DNA from: Panagrolaimus kolymaensis | Lineage: Eukaryota > Nematoda > Chromadorea > Rhabditida > Panagrolaimidae | Reading direction: 5' to 3' | DNA length: 64,000 nucleotides | Assembly: GCA_028622995.1 (NCBI GenBank) | Contig: JAJQJQ010000037.1 | Location: forward strand, 2,232,001-2,296,000 | Shown here: in pieces, positions 1 to 13,800 of the stretch | Position numbering within the stretch: position 1 is the stretch's first letter | How the letters are laid out: each line of letters starts with the position of its first letter | The notes under the pieces: generated by a model | What the model saw: the letters and a program-made list of their open reading frames with translations, nothing else | Told to the model about the DNA's origin: nothing | The model's database searches: none | Position numbers and translations under genes: made by a program

Positions 1-3000
1 TTATTGAGATCCTGCAACAATAAATTTTACAATAAATATTTTTTTCATTTTTTTCTTAATCGAGAAACATCACGAAGCTCCAACAATTTAAAAAAAAGAA
101 GAATCAATTGATTTCATTAGAAATATTGGCTCAAAATTATTGAGATCCTGCATCTTTATTTTGTTTTTATTAAAAACTTGTTTCATTTTTTTCTTAATCG
201 AGAATCATCTCGAAGCTCCAACAAATATAAAAAATGCAGAATCAATTGCTTTAATTAGAAATATTGGCTTAAAATTAATGAGATCCTGCAACATTAAATT
301 TTACAATAAATATTTTATTCAATTTTTTCTTAATCGAGAAACATCTCGAAGCTTAAATAATTGAAAAAATAAAAGAATCAATTGCTTTCATTAGAAATAT
401 TGGCTCAAAATTATTGAGATCCTGCAACAATAAATTTTACAATAAATATTTTTTTCATTTTTTTCTTAATCGAGAAACATCACGAAGCTCCAACAATTTT
501 AAAAAAAGAAGAATCAATTGATTTCATTAGAAATATTGGCTCAAAATTATTGAGATCCTGCATCTTTATTTTTTTTTATTAAAAATTTGTTTCATTTTTT
601 TCTTAATCGAGAATCATCTCGAAGCTCCAACAAATATAAAAAATGCAGAATCAATTGCTTTCATTAGAAATATTGGCTCAAAATTATTGAGATCCTGCAA
701 CATTAAATTTTACAAAAAATAATTTTTTCATTTTTTTCTTAATCGAGAAACATCTCGAAGCTTAAATAATTGAAAAAATAAAAGAATCAATTGCTTTCAT
801 TAGAAATATTGGCTCAAAATTATTGAGATCCTGCAACAATAAATTTTACAATAAATATTTTTTTCATTTTTTTCTTAATCGAGAAACATCACGAAGCTCC
901 AACAATTTTAAAAAAAGAAGAATCAATTGATTTCATTAGAAATATTGGCTCAAAATTATTGAGATCCTGCATCTTTATTTTGTTTTTATTAAAAATTTGT
1001 TTCATTTTTTTCTTAATCGAGAAACTTCTTGAACCTCCAACAATTATAAAAAATGCAGAATCAATTGCTTTCATTAGAAATATTGGCTCAAAATTATTGA
1101 GATCCTGCATCTTTATTTTGTTTTTATTAAAAATTTGTTTCATTTTTTTCTTAATCGAGAATCATCTCGAAGCTCCAACAAATTTAAAAAATGAAGAATC
1201 AATTGCTTTCATTAGAAATATTGGCTCAAAATTATTGAGATCCTGCATCTTTATTTTGTTTTTATTAAAAATTTGTTTCATTTTTTTCTTAATCGAGAAT
1301 CATCTCGAAGCTCCAACAAATATAAAAAATGCAGAATCAATTGCTTTCATTAGAAATATTGGCTCAAAATTATTGAGATCCTGCAACATTAAATTTTACA
1401 AAAAATAATTTTTTCATTTTTTTCTTAATCGAGAAACATCTCGAAGCTTATATAATTGAAAAAATAAAAGAATCAATTGCTTTCATTAGAAATATTGGCT
1501 CAAAATTATTGAGATCCTGCAACAATAAATTTTACAATAAATATTTTTTTCATTTTTTTCTTAATCGAGAAACATCACGAAGCTCCAACAATTTTAAAAA
1601 AAGAAGAATCAATTGAATTCATTAGAAATATTGGCTCAAAATTATTGAGATCCTGCATCTTTATTTTTTTTTATTAAAAATTTGTTTCATTTTTTTCTTA
1701 ATCGAGAATCATCTCGAAGCTCCAACAAATATAAAAAATGCAGAATCAATTGCTTTCATTAGAAATATTGGCTCAAAATTATTGAGATCCTGCAACATTA
1801 AATTTTACAAAAAATAATTTTTTCATTTTTTTCTTAATCGAGAAACATCTCGAAGCTTAAATAATTGAAAAAATAAAAGAATCAATTGCTTTCATTAGAA
1901 ATATTGGCTCAAAATTATTGAGATCCTGCAACAATAAATTTTACAATAAATATTTTTTTCATTTTTTTCTTAATCGAGAAACATCACGAAGCTCCAACAA
2001 TTTTAAAAAAAGAAGAATCAATTGATTTCATTAGAAATATTGGCTCAAAATTATTGAGATCCTGCATCTTTATTTTGTTTTTATTAAAAATTTGTTTCAT
2101 TTTTTTCTTAATCGAGAAACTTCTTGAACCTCCAACAAATATAAAAAATGCAGAATCAATTGCTTTCATTAGAAATATTGGCTCAAAATTATTGAGATCC
2201 TGCATCTTTATTTTGTTTTTATTAAAAATTTGTTTCATTTTTTTCTTAATCGAGAATCATCTCGAAGCTCCAACAAATTTAAAAAATGAAGAATCAATTG
2301 CTTTCATTAGAAATATTGGCTCAAAATTATTGAGATCCTGCATCTTTATTTTGTTTTTGTTAAAAATTTGTTTCATTTTTTTCTTAATCGAGAAACATCT
2401 CGAAGCTCCAACAAATTTAAAAAATGAAGAATCAATTGCTTTCATTAGAAATATTGGCTCAAAATTATTGAGATCCTGCAACAATAAATTTTACAATAAA
2501 TATTTTTTTCATTTTTTTCTTAATCGAGAAACATCACGAAGCTCCAACAATTTAAAAAAAAGAAGAATCAATTGATTTCATTAGAAATATTGGCTCAAAA
2601 TTATTGAGATCCTGCATCTTTATTTTGTTTTTATTAAAAATTTGTTTCATTTTTTTCTTAATCGAGAATCATCTCGAAGCTCCAACAAATATAAAAAATG
2701 CAGAATCAATTGCTTTAATTAGAAATATTGGCTTAAAATTAATGAGATCCTGCAACATTAAATTTTACAATAAATATTTTATTCAATTTTTTCTTAATCG
2801 AGAAACATCTCGAAGCTTAAATAATTGAAAAAATAAAAGAATCAATTGCTTTCATTAGAAATATTGGCTCAAAATTATTGAGATCCTGCAACAATAAATT
2901 TTACAATAAATATTTTTTTCATTTTTTTCTTAATCGAGAAACATCACGAAGCTCCAACAATTTTAAAAAAAGAAGAATCAATTGATTTCATTAGAAATAT

Positions 3001-6000
3001 TGGCTCAAAATTATTGAGATCCTGCATCTTTATTTTTTTTTATTAAAAATTTGTTTCATTTTTTTCTTAATCGAGAATCATCTCGAAGCTCCAACAAATA
3101 TAAAAAATGCAGAATCAATTGCTTTCATTAGAAATATTGGCTCAAAATTATTGAGATCCTGCAACATTAAATTTTACAAAAAATAATTTTTTCATTTTTT
3201 TCTTAATCGAGAAACATCTCGAAGCTTAAATAATTGAAAAAATAAAAGAATCAATTGCTTTCATTAGAAATATTGGCTCAAAATTATTGAGATCCTGCAA
3301 CAATAAATTTTACAATAAATATTTTTTTCATTTTTTTCTTAATCGAGAAACATCACGAAGCTCCAACAATTTTAAAAAAAGAAGAATCAATTGATTTCAT
3401 TAGAAATATTGGCTCAAAATTATTGAGATCCTGCATCTTTATTTTGTTTTTATTAAAAATTTGTTTCATTTTTTTCTTAATCGAGAAACTTCTTGAACCT
3501 CCAACAAATATAAAAAATGCAGAATCAATTGCTTTCATTAGAAATATTGGCTCAAAATTATTGAGATCCTGCATCTTTATTTTGTTTTTATTAAAAATTT
3601 GTTTCATTTTTTTCTTAATCGAGATACATCTCGAAGCTCCAACAAATTTAAAAAATGAAGAATCAATTGCTTTCATTAGAAATATTGGCTCAAAATTATT
3701 GAGATCCTGCATCTTTATTTTGTTTTTATTAAAAATTTGTTTCATTTTTTTCTTAATCGAGAATCATCTCGAAGCTCCAACAAATATAAAAAATGCAGAA
3801 TCAATTGCTTTCATTAGAAATATTGGCTCAAAATTATTGAGATCCTGCAACATTAAATTTTACAAAAAATAATTTTTTCATTTTTTTCTTAATCGAGAAA
3901 CATCTCGAAGCTTAAATAATTGAAAAAATAAAAGAATCAATTGCTTTCATTAGAAATATTGGCTCAAAATTATTGAGATCCTGCAACAATAAATTTTACA
4001 ATAAATATTTTTTTCATTTTTTTCTTAATCGAGAAACATCACGAAGCTCCAACAATTTTAAAAAAAGAAGAATCAATTGATTTCATTAGAAATATTGGCT
4101 CAAAATTATTGAGATCCTGCATCTTTATTTTTTTTTATTAAAAATTTGTTTCATTTTTTTCTTAATCGAGAATCATCTCGAAGCTCCAACAAATATAAAA
4201 AATGCAGAATCAATTGCTTTCATTAGAAATATTGGCTCAAAATTATTGAGATCCTGCAACATTAAATTTTACAAAAAATAATTTTTTCATTTTTTTCTTA
4301 ATCGAGAAACATCTCGAAGCTTAAATAATTGAAAAAATAAAAGAATCAATTGCTTTCATTAGAAATATTGGCTCAAAATTATTGAGATCCTGCAACAATA
4401 AATTTTACAATAAATATTTTTTTCATTTTTTTCTTAATCGAGAAACATCACGAAGCTCCAACAATTTTAAAAAAAGAAGAATCAATTGATTTCATTAGAA
4501 ATATTGGCTCAAAATTATTGAGATCCTGCATCTTTATTTTGTTTTTATCAAAAATTTGTTTCATTTTTTTCTTAATCGAGAATCATCTCGAAGCTCCAAC
4601 AAATTTAAAAAATGAAGAATCAATTGCTTTCATTAGAAATATTGGCTCAAAATTATTGAGATCCTGCATCTTTATTTTGTTTTTGTTAAAAATTTGTTTC
4701 ATTTTTTTCTTAATCGAGAAACATCTCGAAGCTCCAACAAATTTAAAAAATGAAGAATCAATTGCTTTCATTAGAAATATTGGCTCAAAATTATTGAGAT
4801 CCTGCAACAATAAATTTTACAATAAATATTTTTTTCATTTTTTTCTTAATCGAGAAACATCACGAAGCTCCAACAATTTAAAAAAAAGAAGAATCAATTG
4901 ATTTCATTAGAAATATTGGCTCAAAATTATTGAGATCCTGCATCTTTATTTTGTTTTTATTAAAAATTTGTTTCATTTTTTTCTTAATCGAGAATCATCT
5001 CGAAGCTCCAACAAATTTAAAAAATGAAGAATCAATTGCTTTCATTAGAAATATTGGCTCAAAATTATTGAGATCCTGCATCTTTATTTTGTTTTTGTTA
5101 AAAATTTGTTTCATTTTTTTCTTAATCGAGAAACATCTCGAAGCTCCAACAAATTTAAAAAATGAAGAATCAATTGCTTTCATTAGAAATATTGGCTCAA
5201 AATTATTGAGATCCTGCATCTTTATTTTGTTTTTATTAAAAATTTGTTTCATTTTTTTCTTAATCGAGAATCATCTCGAAGCTCCAACAAATTTAAAAAA
5301 TGAAGAATCAATTGCTTTCATTAGAAATATTGGCTCAAAATTATTGAGATCCTGCATCTTTATTTTGTTTTTGTTAAAAATTTGTTTCATTTTTTTCTTA
5401 ATCGAGAAACATCTCGAAGCTCCAACAAATTTAAAAAATGAAGAATCAATTGCTTTCATTAGAAATATTGGCTCAAAATTATTGAGATCCTGCAACAATA
5501 AATTTTACAATAAATATTTTTTTCATTTTTTTCTTAATCGAGAAACATCACGAAGCTCCAACAATTTAAAAAAAAGAAGAATCAATTGATTTCATTAGAA
5601 ATATTGGCTCAAAATTATTGAGATCCTGCATCTTTATTTTGTTTTTATTAAAAATTTGTTTCATTTTTTTCTTAATCGAGAATCATCTCGAAGCTCCAAC
5701 AAATATAAAAAATGCAGAATCAATTGCTTTAATTAGAAATATTGGCTTAAAATTAATGAGATCCTGCAACATTAAATTTTACAATAAATATTTTATTCAA
5801 TTTTTTCTTAATCGAGAAACATCTCGAAGCTTAAATAATTGAAAAAATAAAAGAATCAATTGCTTTCATTAGAAATATTGGCTCAAAATTATTGAGATCC
5901 TGCAACAATAAATTTTACAATAAATATTTTTTTCATTTTTTTCTTAATCGAGAAACATCACGAAGCTCCAACAATTTTAAAAAAAGAAGAATCAATTGAT

Positions 6001-7860
6001 TTCATTAGAAATATTGGCTCAAAATTATTGAGATCCTGCATCTTTATTTTGTTTTTATTAAAAATTTGTTTCATTTTTTTCTTAATCGAGAATCATCTCG
6101 AAGCTCCAACAAATATAAAAAATGCAGAATCAATTGCTTTCATTAGAAATATTGGCTCAAAATTATTGAGATCCTGCAACATTAAATTTTACAAAAAATA
6201 ATTTTTTCATTTTTTTCTTAATCGAGAAACATCTCGAAGCTTAAATAATTGAAAAAATAAAAGAATCAATTGCTTTCATTAGAAATATTGGCTCAAAATT
6301 ATTGAGATCCTGCAACAATAAATTTTACAATAAATATTTTTTTCATTTTTTTCTTAATCGAGAAACATCACGAAGCTCCAACAATTTTAAAAAAAGAAGA
6401 ATCAATTGATTTCATTAGAAATATTGGCTCAAAATTATTGAGATCCTGCATCTTTATTTTGTTTTTATTAAAAATTTGTTTCATTTTTTTCTTAATCGAG
6501 AAACTTCTTGAACCTCCAACAAATATAAAAAATGCAGAATCAATTGCTTTCATTAGAAATATTGGCTCAAAATTATTGAGATCCTGCATCTTTATTTTGT
6601 TTTTATTAAAAATTTGTTTCATTTTTTTCTTAATCGAGAATCATCTCGAAGCTCCAACAAATTTAAAAAATGAAGAATCAATTGCTTTCATTAGAAATAT
6701 TGGCTCAAAATTATTGAGATCCTGCATCTTTATTTTGTTTTTGTTAAAAATTTGTTTCATTTTTTTCTTAATCGAGAAACATCTCGAAGCTCCAACAAAT
6801 TTAAAAAATGAAGAATCAATTGCTTTCATTAGAAATATTGGCTCAAAATTATTGAGATCCTGCAACAATAAATTTTACAATAAATATTTTTTTCATTTTT
6901 TTCTTAATCGAGAAACATCACGAAGCTCCAACAATTTAAAAAAAAGAAGAATCAATTGATTTCATTAGAAATATTGGCTCAAAATTATTGAGATCCTGCA
7001 TCTTTATTTTGTTTTTATTAAAAATTTGTTTCATTTTTTTCTTAATCGAGAATCATCTCGAAGCTCCAACAAATATAAAAAATGCAGAATAAATTGCTTT
7101 AATTAGAAATATTGGCTTAAAATTATTGAGATCCTGCATCTTTATTTTGTTTTTATTAAAAATTTGTTTCATTTTTTTCTTAATCGAGAAACATCTCGAA
7201 GCTCCAACAAATTTAAAAAATGAAGAATCAATTGCTTTCATTAGAAATATTGGCTCAAAATTATTGAGATCCTGCAACAATAAATTTTACAATAAATATT
7301 TTTTTCATTTTTTTCTTAATCGAGAAACATCACGAAGCTCCAACAATTTAAAAAAAAGAAGAATCAATTGATTTCATTAGAAATATTGGCTCAAAATTAT
7401 TGAGATCCTGCATCTTTATTTTGTTTTTATTAAAAATTTGTTTCATTTTTTTCTTAATCGAGAATCATCTCGAAGCTCCAACAAATATAAAAAATGCAGA
7501 ATAAATTGCTTTAATTAGAAATATTGGCTTAAAATTATTGAGATCCTGCATCTTTATTTTTTTTTATTAAAAATTTGTTTCATTTTTTTCTTAATCGAGA
7601 ATCATCTCGAAGCTCCAACAAATTTAAAAAATGAAGAATCAATTGCTTTCATTAGAAATATTGGCTCAAAATTATTGAGATCCTGCATCTTTATTTGTTT
7701 TTGTTAAAAATTTGTTTCATTTTTTTCTTAATCGAGAAACATCTCGAAGCTCCAACAAATTTAAAAAATGAAGAATCAATTGCTTTCATTAGAAATATTG
7801 GCTCAAAATTATTGAGATCCTGCGACAATAAATTTTACAATAAATATTTTTTTCATTTTT
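1..7860. repeat. Satellite block 1: alternating 138- and 136-bp monomers
   Basis: Two monomer types alternate irregularly. Type A (138 bp) has CATCTTTATTTTG after the GATCCTG landmark and usually AATCATCTCGAAGCTCC. Type B (136-137 bp) has CAACAATAAATTTTAC and AACATCACGAAGCTCC. Long identical blocks recur at larger spacings: the segment starting near 140 recurs near 2604 and 5618 (2464 and 3014 bp apart), the segment near 889 recurs at 1984, 3353 and 6368, and the 2054-2575 segment recurs at 6438-6959 (4384 bp). At 4930-5500 a two-monomer unit of 276 bp is duplicated in tandem. These are multiples of the monomer, as unequal exchange or segmental amplification would leave. Confidence 0.85.
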
Positions 7861-10800
7861 TTCTTAATCGAGAAACATCTTCAACCTCCAACAAATATAA
7901 AAAATGCAGATTCAATTGCTTTCATCAGAAATATTGGCCCAAAATTATTGAGATCCTGCATCTTTATTTTTTTTTATTAAAAATTTGTTTCATTTTTTTC
8001 TTAATCGAGAATCATCTCGAAGCTCCAACAAATATAAAAAATGCAGAATCAATTGCTTTAATTAGAAATATTGGCTTAAAATTAATGAGATCCTGCATTT
8101 TTATTTATTTTTATTAAAAATTTGTTTCATTTTTTTCTTAATCGAGAAACATCTTGAACCTCCAACAAATATAAAAAATGCAGAATAAATTGCTTTCATT
8201 AGAAATATAGGCTCAAAATTATTGAGATCCTGCAACAATAAATTTTACAATAAATATTTTATTCAATTTTTTCTTAATCGAGAAACATCTTCAACCTCCA
8301 ACAAAAATAAAAAATGCAGAATAAATTGCTTTAATTAGAAATATTGGCTTAAAATTATTGAGATCCTGCATCTTTATTTTTTTTTATTAAAAATTTGTTT
8401 CATTTTTTTCTTATCGAGAATCATCTCGAAGCTCCAACAAATATAAAAAATGCAGAATAAATTGCTTTCATTAGAAATATTGGCTCAAAATTATTGAGAT
8501 CCTGCAACATTAAATTTTACAATAAATATTTTATTCAATTTTTTCTTAATCGAGAAACATCTTCAACCTCCAACAAATATAAAAAATGCAGATTCAATTG
8601 CTTTCATCAGAAATATTGGCCCAAAATTATTGAGATCCTGCATCTTTATTTTTTTTTATTAAAAATTTGTTTTATTTTTTTCTTAATCGAGAAACATCTT
8701 GAACCTCCAACAAATATAAAAAATGCAGAATAAATTGCTTTCATTAGAAATATAGGCTCAAAATTATTGAGATCCTGCAACATTAAATTTTACAATAAAT
8801 ATTTTATTGAATTTTTTCTTAATCGAGAAACATCTTCAACCTCCAACAAATATAAAAAATGCAGATTCAATTGCTTTCATCAGAAATATTGGCCCAAAAT
8901 TATTGAGATCCTGCATCTTTATTTTTTTTTATTAAAAATTTGTTTCATTTTTTTCTTAATCGAGAATCATCTCGAAGCTCCAACAAATATAAAAAATGCA
9001 GAATCAATTGCTTTAATTAGAAATATTGGCTTAAAATTAATGAGATCCTGCAACAATAAATTTTACAATAAATATTTTATTCAATTTTTTCTTAATCGAG
9101 AAACATCTTCAACCTCCAACAAAAATAAAAAATGCAGAATAAATTGCTTTAATTAGAAATATTGGCTTAAAATTATTGAGATCCTGCATCTTTATTTTTT
9201 TTTATTAAAAATTTGTTTCATTTTTTTCTTAATCGAGAATCATCTCGAAGCTCCAACAAATATAAAAAATGCAGAATAAATTGCTTTCATTAGAAATATT
9301 GGCTCAAAATTATTGAGATCCTGCAACATTAAATTTTACAATAAATATTTTATTCAATTTTTTCTTAATCGAGAAACATCTTCAACCTCCAACAAATATA
9401 AAAAATGCAGATTCAATTGCTTTCATCAGAAATATTGGCCCAAAATTATTGAGATCCTGCATCTTTATTTTTTTTTATTAAAAATTTGTTTCATTTTTTT
9501 CTTAATCGAGAATCATCTCGAAGCTCCAACAAATATAAAAAATGCAGATTCAATTGCTTTCATCAGAAATATTGGCCCAAAATTATTGAGATCCTGCATC
9601 TTTATTTTTTTTTATTAAAAATTTGTTTCATTTTTTTCTTAATCGAGAATCATCTCGAAGCTCCAACAAATATAAAAAATGCAGAATCAATTGCTTTAAT
9701 TAGAAATATTGGCTTAAAATTAATGAGATCCTGCATTTTTATTTATTTTTATTAAAAATTTGTTTCATTTTTTTCTTAATCGAGAAACATCTCGAAGCTC
9801 CAACAAATTTAAAAAATGAAGAATCAATTGCTTTCATTAGAAATATTGGCTCAAAATTATTGAGATCCTGCAACAATAAATTTTACAATAAATATTTTTT
9901 TCATTTTTTTCTTAATCGAGAAACATCACGAAGCTCCAACAAATATAAAAAATGCAGAATCAATTGCTTTAATTAGAAATATTGGCCCAAAATTATTGAG
10001 ATCCTGCATCTTTATTTTTTTTTATTAAAAATTTGTTTCATTTTTTTCTTAATCGAGAATCATCTCGAAGCTCCAACAAATATAAAAAATGCAGAATAAA
10101 TTGCTTTAATTAGAAATATTGGCTTAAAATTATTGAGATCCTGCATCTTTATTTTTTTTTATTAAAAATTTGTTTCATTTTTTTCTTAATCGAGAATCAT
10201 CTCGAAGCTCCAACAAATATAAAAAATGCAGATTCAATTGCTTTCATCAGAAATATTGGCCCAAAATTATTGAGATCCTGCATCTTTATTTTTTTTTATT
10301 AAAAATTTGTTTCATTTTTTTCTTAATCGAGAATCATCTCGAAGCTCCAACAAATATAAAAAATGCAGAATCAATTGCTTTAATTAGAAATATTGGCTTA
10401 AAATTAATGAGATCCTGCAACATTAAATTTTACAATAAATATTTTATTCAATTTTTTCTTAATCGAGAAACATCTTCAACCTCCAACAAATATAAAAAAT
10501 GCAGATTCAATTGCTTTCATCAGAAATATTGGCCCAAAATTATTGAGATCCTGCATCTTTATTTTTTTTTATTAAAAATTTGTTTCATTTTTTTCTTAAT
10601 CGAGAATCATCTCGAAGCTCCAACAAATATAAAAAATGCAGATTCAATTGCTTTCATCAGAAATATTGGCCCAAAATTATTGAGATCCTGCATCTTTATT
10701 TTTTTTTATTAAAAATTTGTTTCATTTTTTTCTTAATCGAGAATCATCTCGAAGCTCCAACAAATATAAAAAATGCAGAATAAATTGCTTTCATTAGAAA

Positions 10801-13800
10801 TATTGGCTCAAAATTATTGAGATCCTGCAACATTAAATTTTACAATAAATATTTTATTCAATTTTTTCTTAATCGAGAAACATCTTCAACCTCCAACAAA
10901 AATAAAAAATGCAGATTCAATTGCTTTCATCAGAAATATTGGCCCAAAATTATTGAGATCCTGCAACATTAAATTTTACAATAAATATTTTATTCAATTT
11001 TTTCTTAATCGAGAAACATCTTCAACCTCCAACAAATATAAAAAATGCAGAATCAATTGCTTTAATTAGAAATATTGGCTCAAAATTATTGAGATCCTGC
11101 AACATTAAATTTTACAATAAATATTTTATTCAATTTTTTCTTAATCGAGAAACATCTTCAACCTCCAACAAAAATAAAAAATGCAGATTCAATTGCTTTC
11201 ATCAGAAATATTGGCCCAAAATTATTGAGATCCTGCAACATTAAATTTTACAATAAATATTTTATTCAATTTTTTCTTAATCGAGAAACATCTTCAACCT
11301 CCAACAAATATAAAAAATGCAGAATCAATTGCTTTAATTAGAAATATTGGCCCAAAATTATTGAGATCCTGCATCTTTATTTTTTTTTATTAAAAATTTG
11401 TTTCATTTTTTTCTTAATCGAGAATCATCTCGAAGCTCCAACAAATATAAAAAATGCAGATTCAATTGCTTTCATCAGAAATATTGGCCCAAAATTATTG
11501 AGATCCTGCATCTTTATTTTTTTTTATTAAAAATTTGTTTCATTTTTTTCTTAATCGAGAATCATCTCGAAGCTCCAACAAATATAAAAAATGCAGAATA
11601 AATTGCTTTCATTAGAAATATTGGCTCAAAATTATTGAGATCCTGCAACATTAAATTTTACAATAAATATTTTATTCAATTTTTTCTTAATCGAGAAACA
11701 TCTTCAACCTCCAACAAAAATAAAAAATGCAGATTCAATTGCTTTCATCAGAAATATTGGCCCAAAATTATTGAGATCCTGCAACATTAAATTTTACAAT
11801 AAATATTTTATTCAATTTTTTCTTAATCGAGAAACATCTTCAACCTCCAACAAATATAAAAAATGCAGAATCAATTGCTTTAATTAGAAATATTGGCTCA
11901 AAATTATTGAGATCCTGCAACATTAAATTTTACAATAAATATTTTATTCAATTTTTTCTTAATCGAGAAACATCTTCAACCTCCAACAAAAATAAAAAAT
12001 GCAGATTCAATTGCTTTCATCAGAAATATTGGCCCAAAATTATTGAGATCCTGCAACATTAAATTTTACAATAAATATTTTATTCAATTTTTTCTTAATC
12101 GAGAAACATCTTCAACCTCCAACAAATATAAAAAATGCAGAATCAATTGCTTTAATTAGAAATATTGGCCCAAAATTATTGAGATCCTGCATCTTTATTT
12201 TTTTTTATTAAAAATTTGTTTCATTTTTTTCTTAATCGAGAATCATCTCGAAGCTCCAACAAATATAAAAAATGCAGATTCAATTGCTTTCATCAGAAAT
12301 ATTGGCCCAAAATTATTGAGATCCTGCATCTTTATTTTTTTTTATTAAAAATTTGTTTCATTTTTTTCTTAATCGAGAATCATCTCGAAGCTCCAACAAA
12401 TATAAAAAATGCAGAATAAATTGCTTTCATTAGAAATATTGGCTCAAAATTATTGAGATCCTGCAACATTAAATTTTACAATAAATATTTTATTCAATTT
12501 TTTCTTAATCGAGAAACATCTTCAACCTCCAACAAAAATAAAAAATGCAGATTCAATTGCTTTCATCAGAAATATTGGCCCAAAATTATTGAGATCCTGC
12601 AACATTAAATTTTACAATAAATATTTTATTCAATTTTTTCTTAATCGAGAAACATCTTCAACCTCCAACAAATATAAAAAATGCAGAATCAATTGCTTTA
12701 ATTAGAAATATTGGCTCAAAATTATTGAGATCCTGCAACATTAAATTTTACAATAAATATTTTATTCAATTTTTTCTTAATCGAGAAACATCTTCAACCT
12801 CCAACAAAAATAAAAAATGCAGATTCAATTGCTTTCATCAGAAATATTGGCCCAAAATTATTGAGATCCTGCAACATTAAATTTTACAATAAATATTTTA
12901 TTCAATTTTTTCTTAATCGAGAAACATCTTCAACCTCCAACAAATATAAAAAATGCAGAATCAATTGCTTTAATTAGAAATATTGGCTCAAAATTATTGA
13001 GATCCTGCAACATTAAATTTTACAATAAATATTTTATTCAATTTTTTCTTAATCGAGAAACATCTTCAACCTCCAACAAATATAAAAAATGCAGAATCAA
13101 TTGCTTTCATCAGAAATATTGGCCCAAAATTATTGAGATCCTGCAACATTAAATTTTACAATAAATATTTTATTCAATTTTTTCTTAATCGAGAAACATC
13201 TTCAACCTCCAACAAATATAAAAAATGCAGAATCAATTGCTTTCATCAGAAATATTGGCCCAAAATTATTGAGATCCTGCATCTTTATTTTTTTTTATTA
13301 AAAATTTGTTTCATTTTTTTCTTAATCGAGAATCATCTCGAAGCTCCAACAAATATAAAAAATGCAGAATAAATTGCTTTCATTAGAAATATTGGCTCAA
13401 AATTATTGAGATCCTGCAACATTAAATTTTACAATAAATATTTTATTCAATTTTTTCTTAATCGAGAAACATCTTCAACCTCCAACAAAAATAAAAAATG
13501 CAGATTCAATTGCTTTCATCAGAAATATTGGCCCAAAATTATTGAGATCCTGCAACATTAAATTTTACAATAAATATTTTATTCAATTTTTTCTTAATCG
13601 AGAAACATCTTCAACCTCCAACAAATATAAAAAATGCAGAATCAATTGCTTTAATTAGAAATATTGGCCCAAAATTATTGAGATCCTGCATCTTTATTTT
13701 TTTTTATTAAAAATTTGTTTCATTTTTTTCTTAATCGAGAATCATCTCGAAGCTCCAACAAATATAAAAAATGCAGATTCAATTGCTTTCATCAGAAATA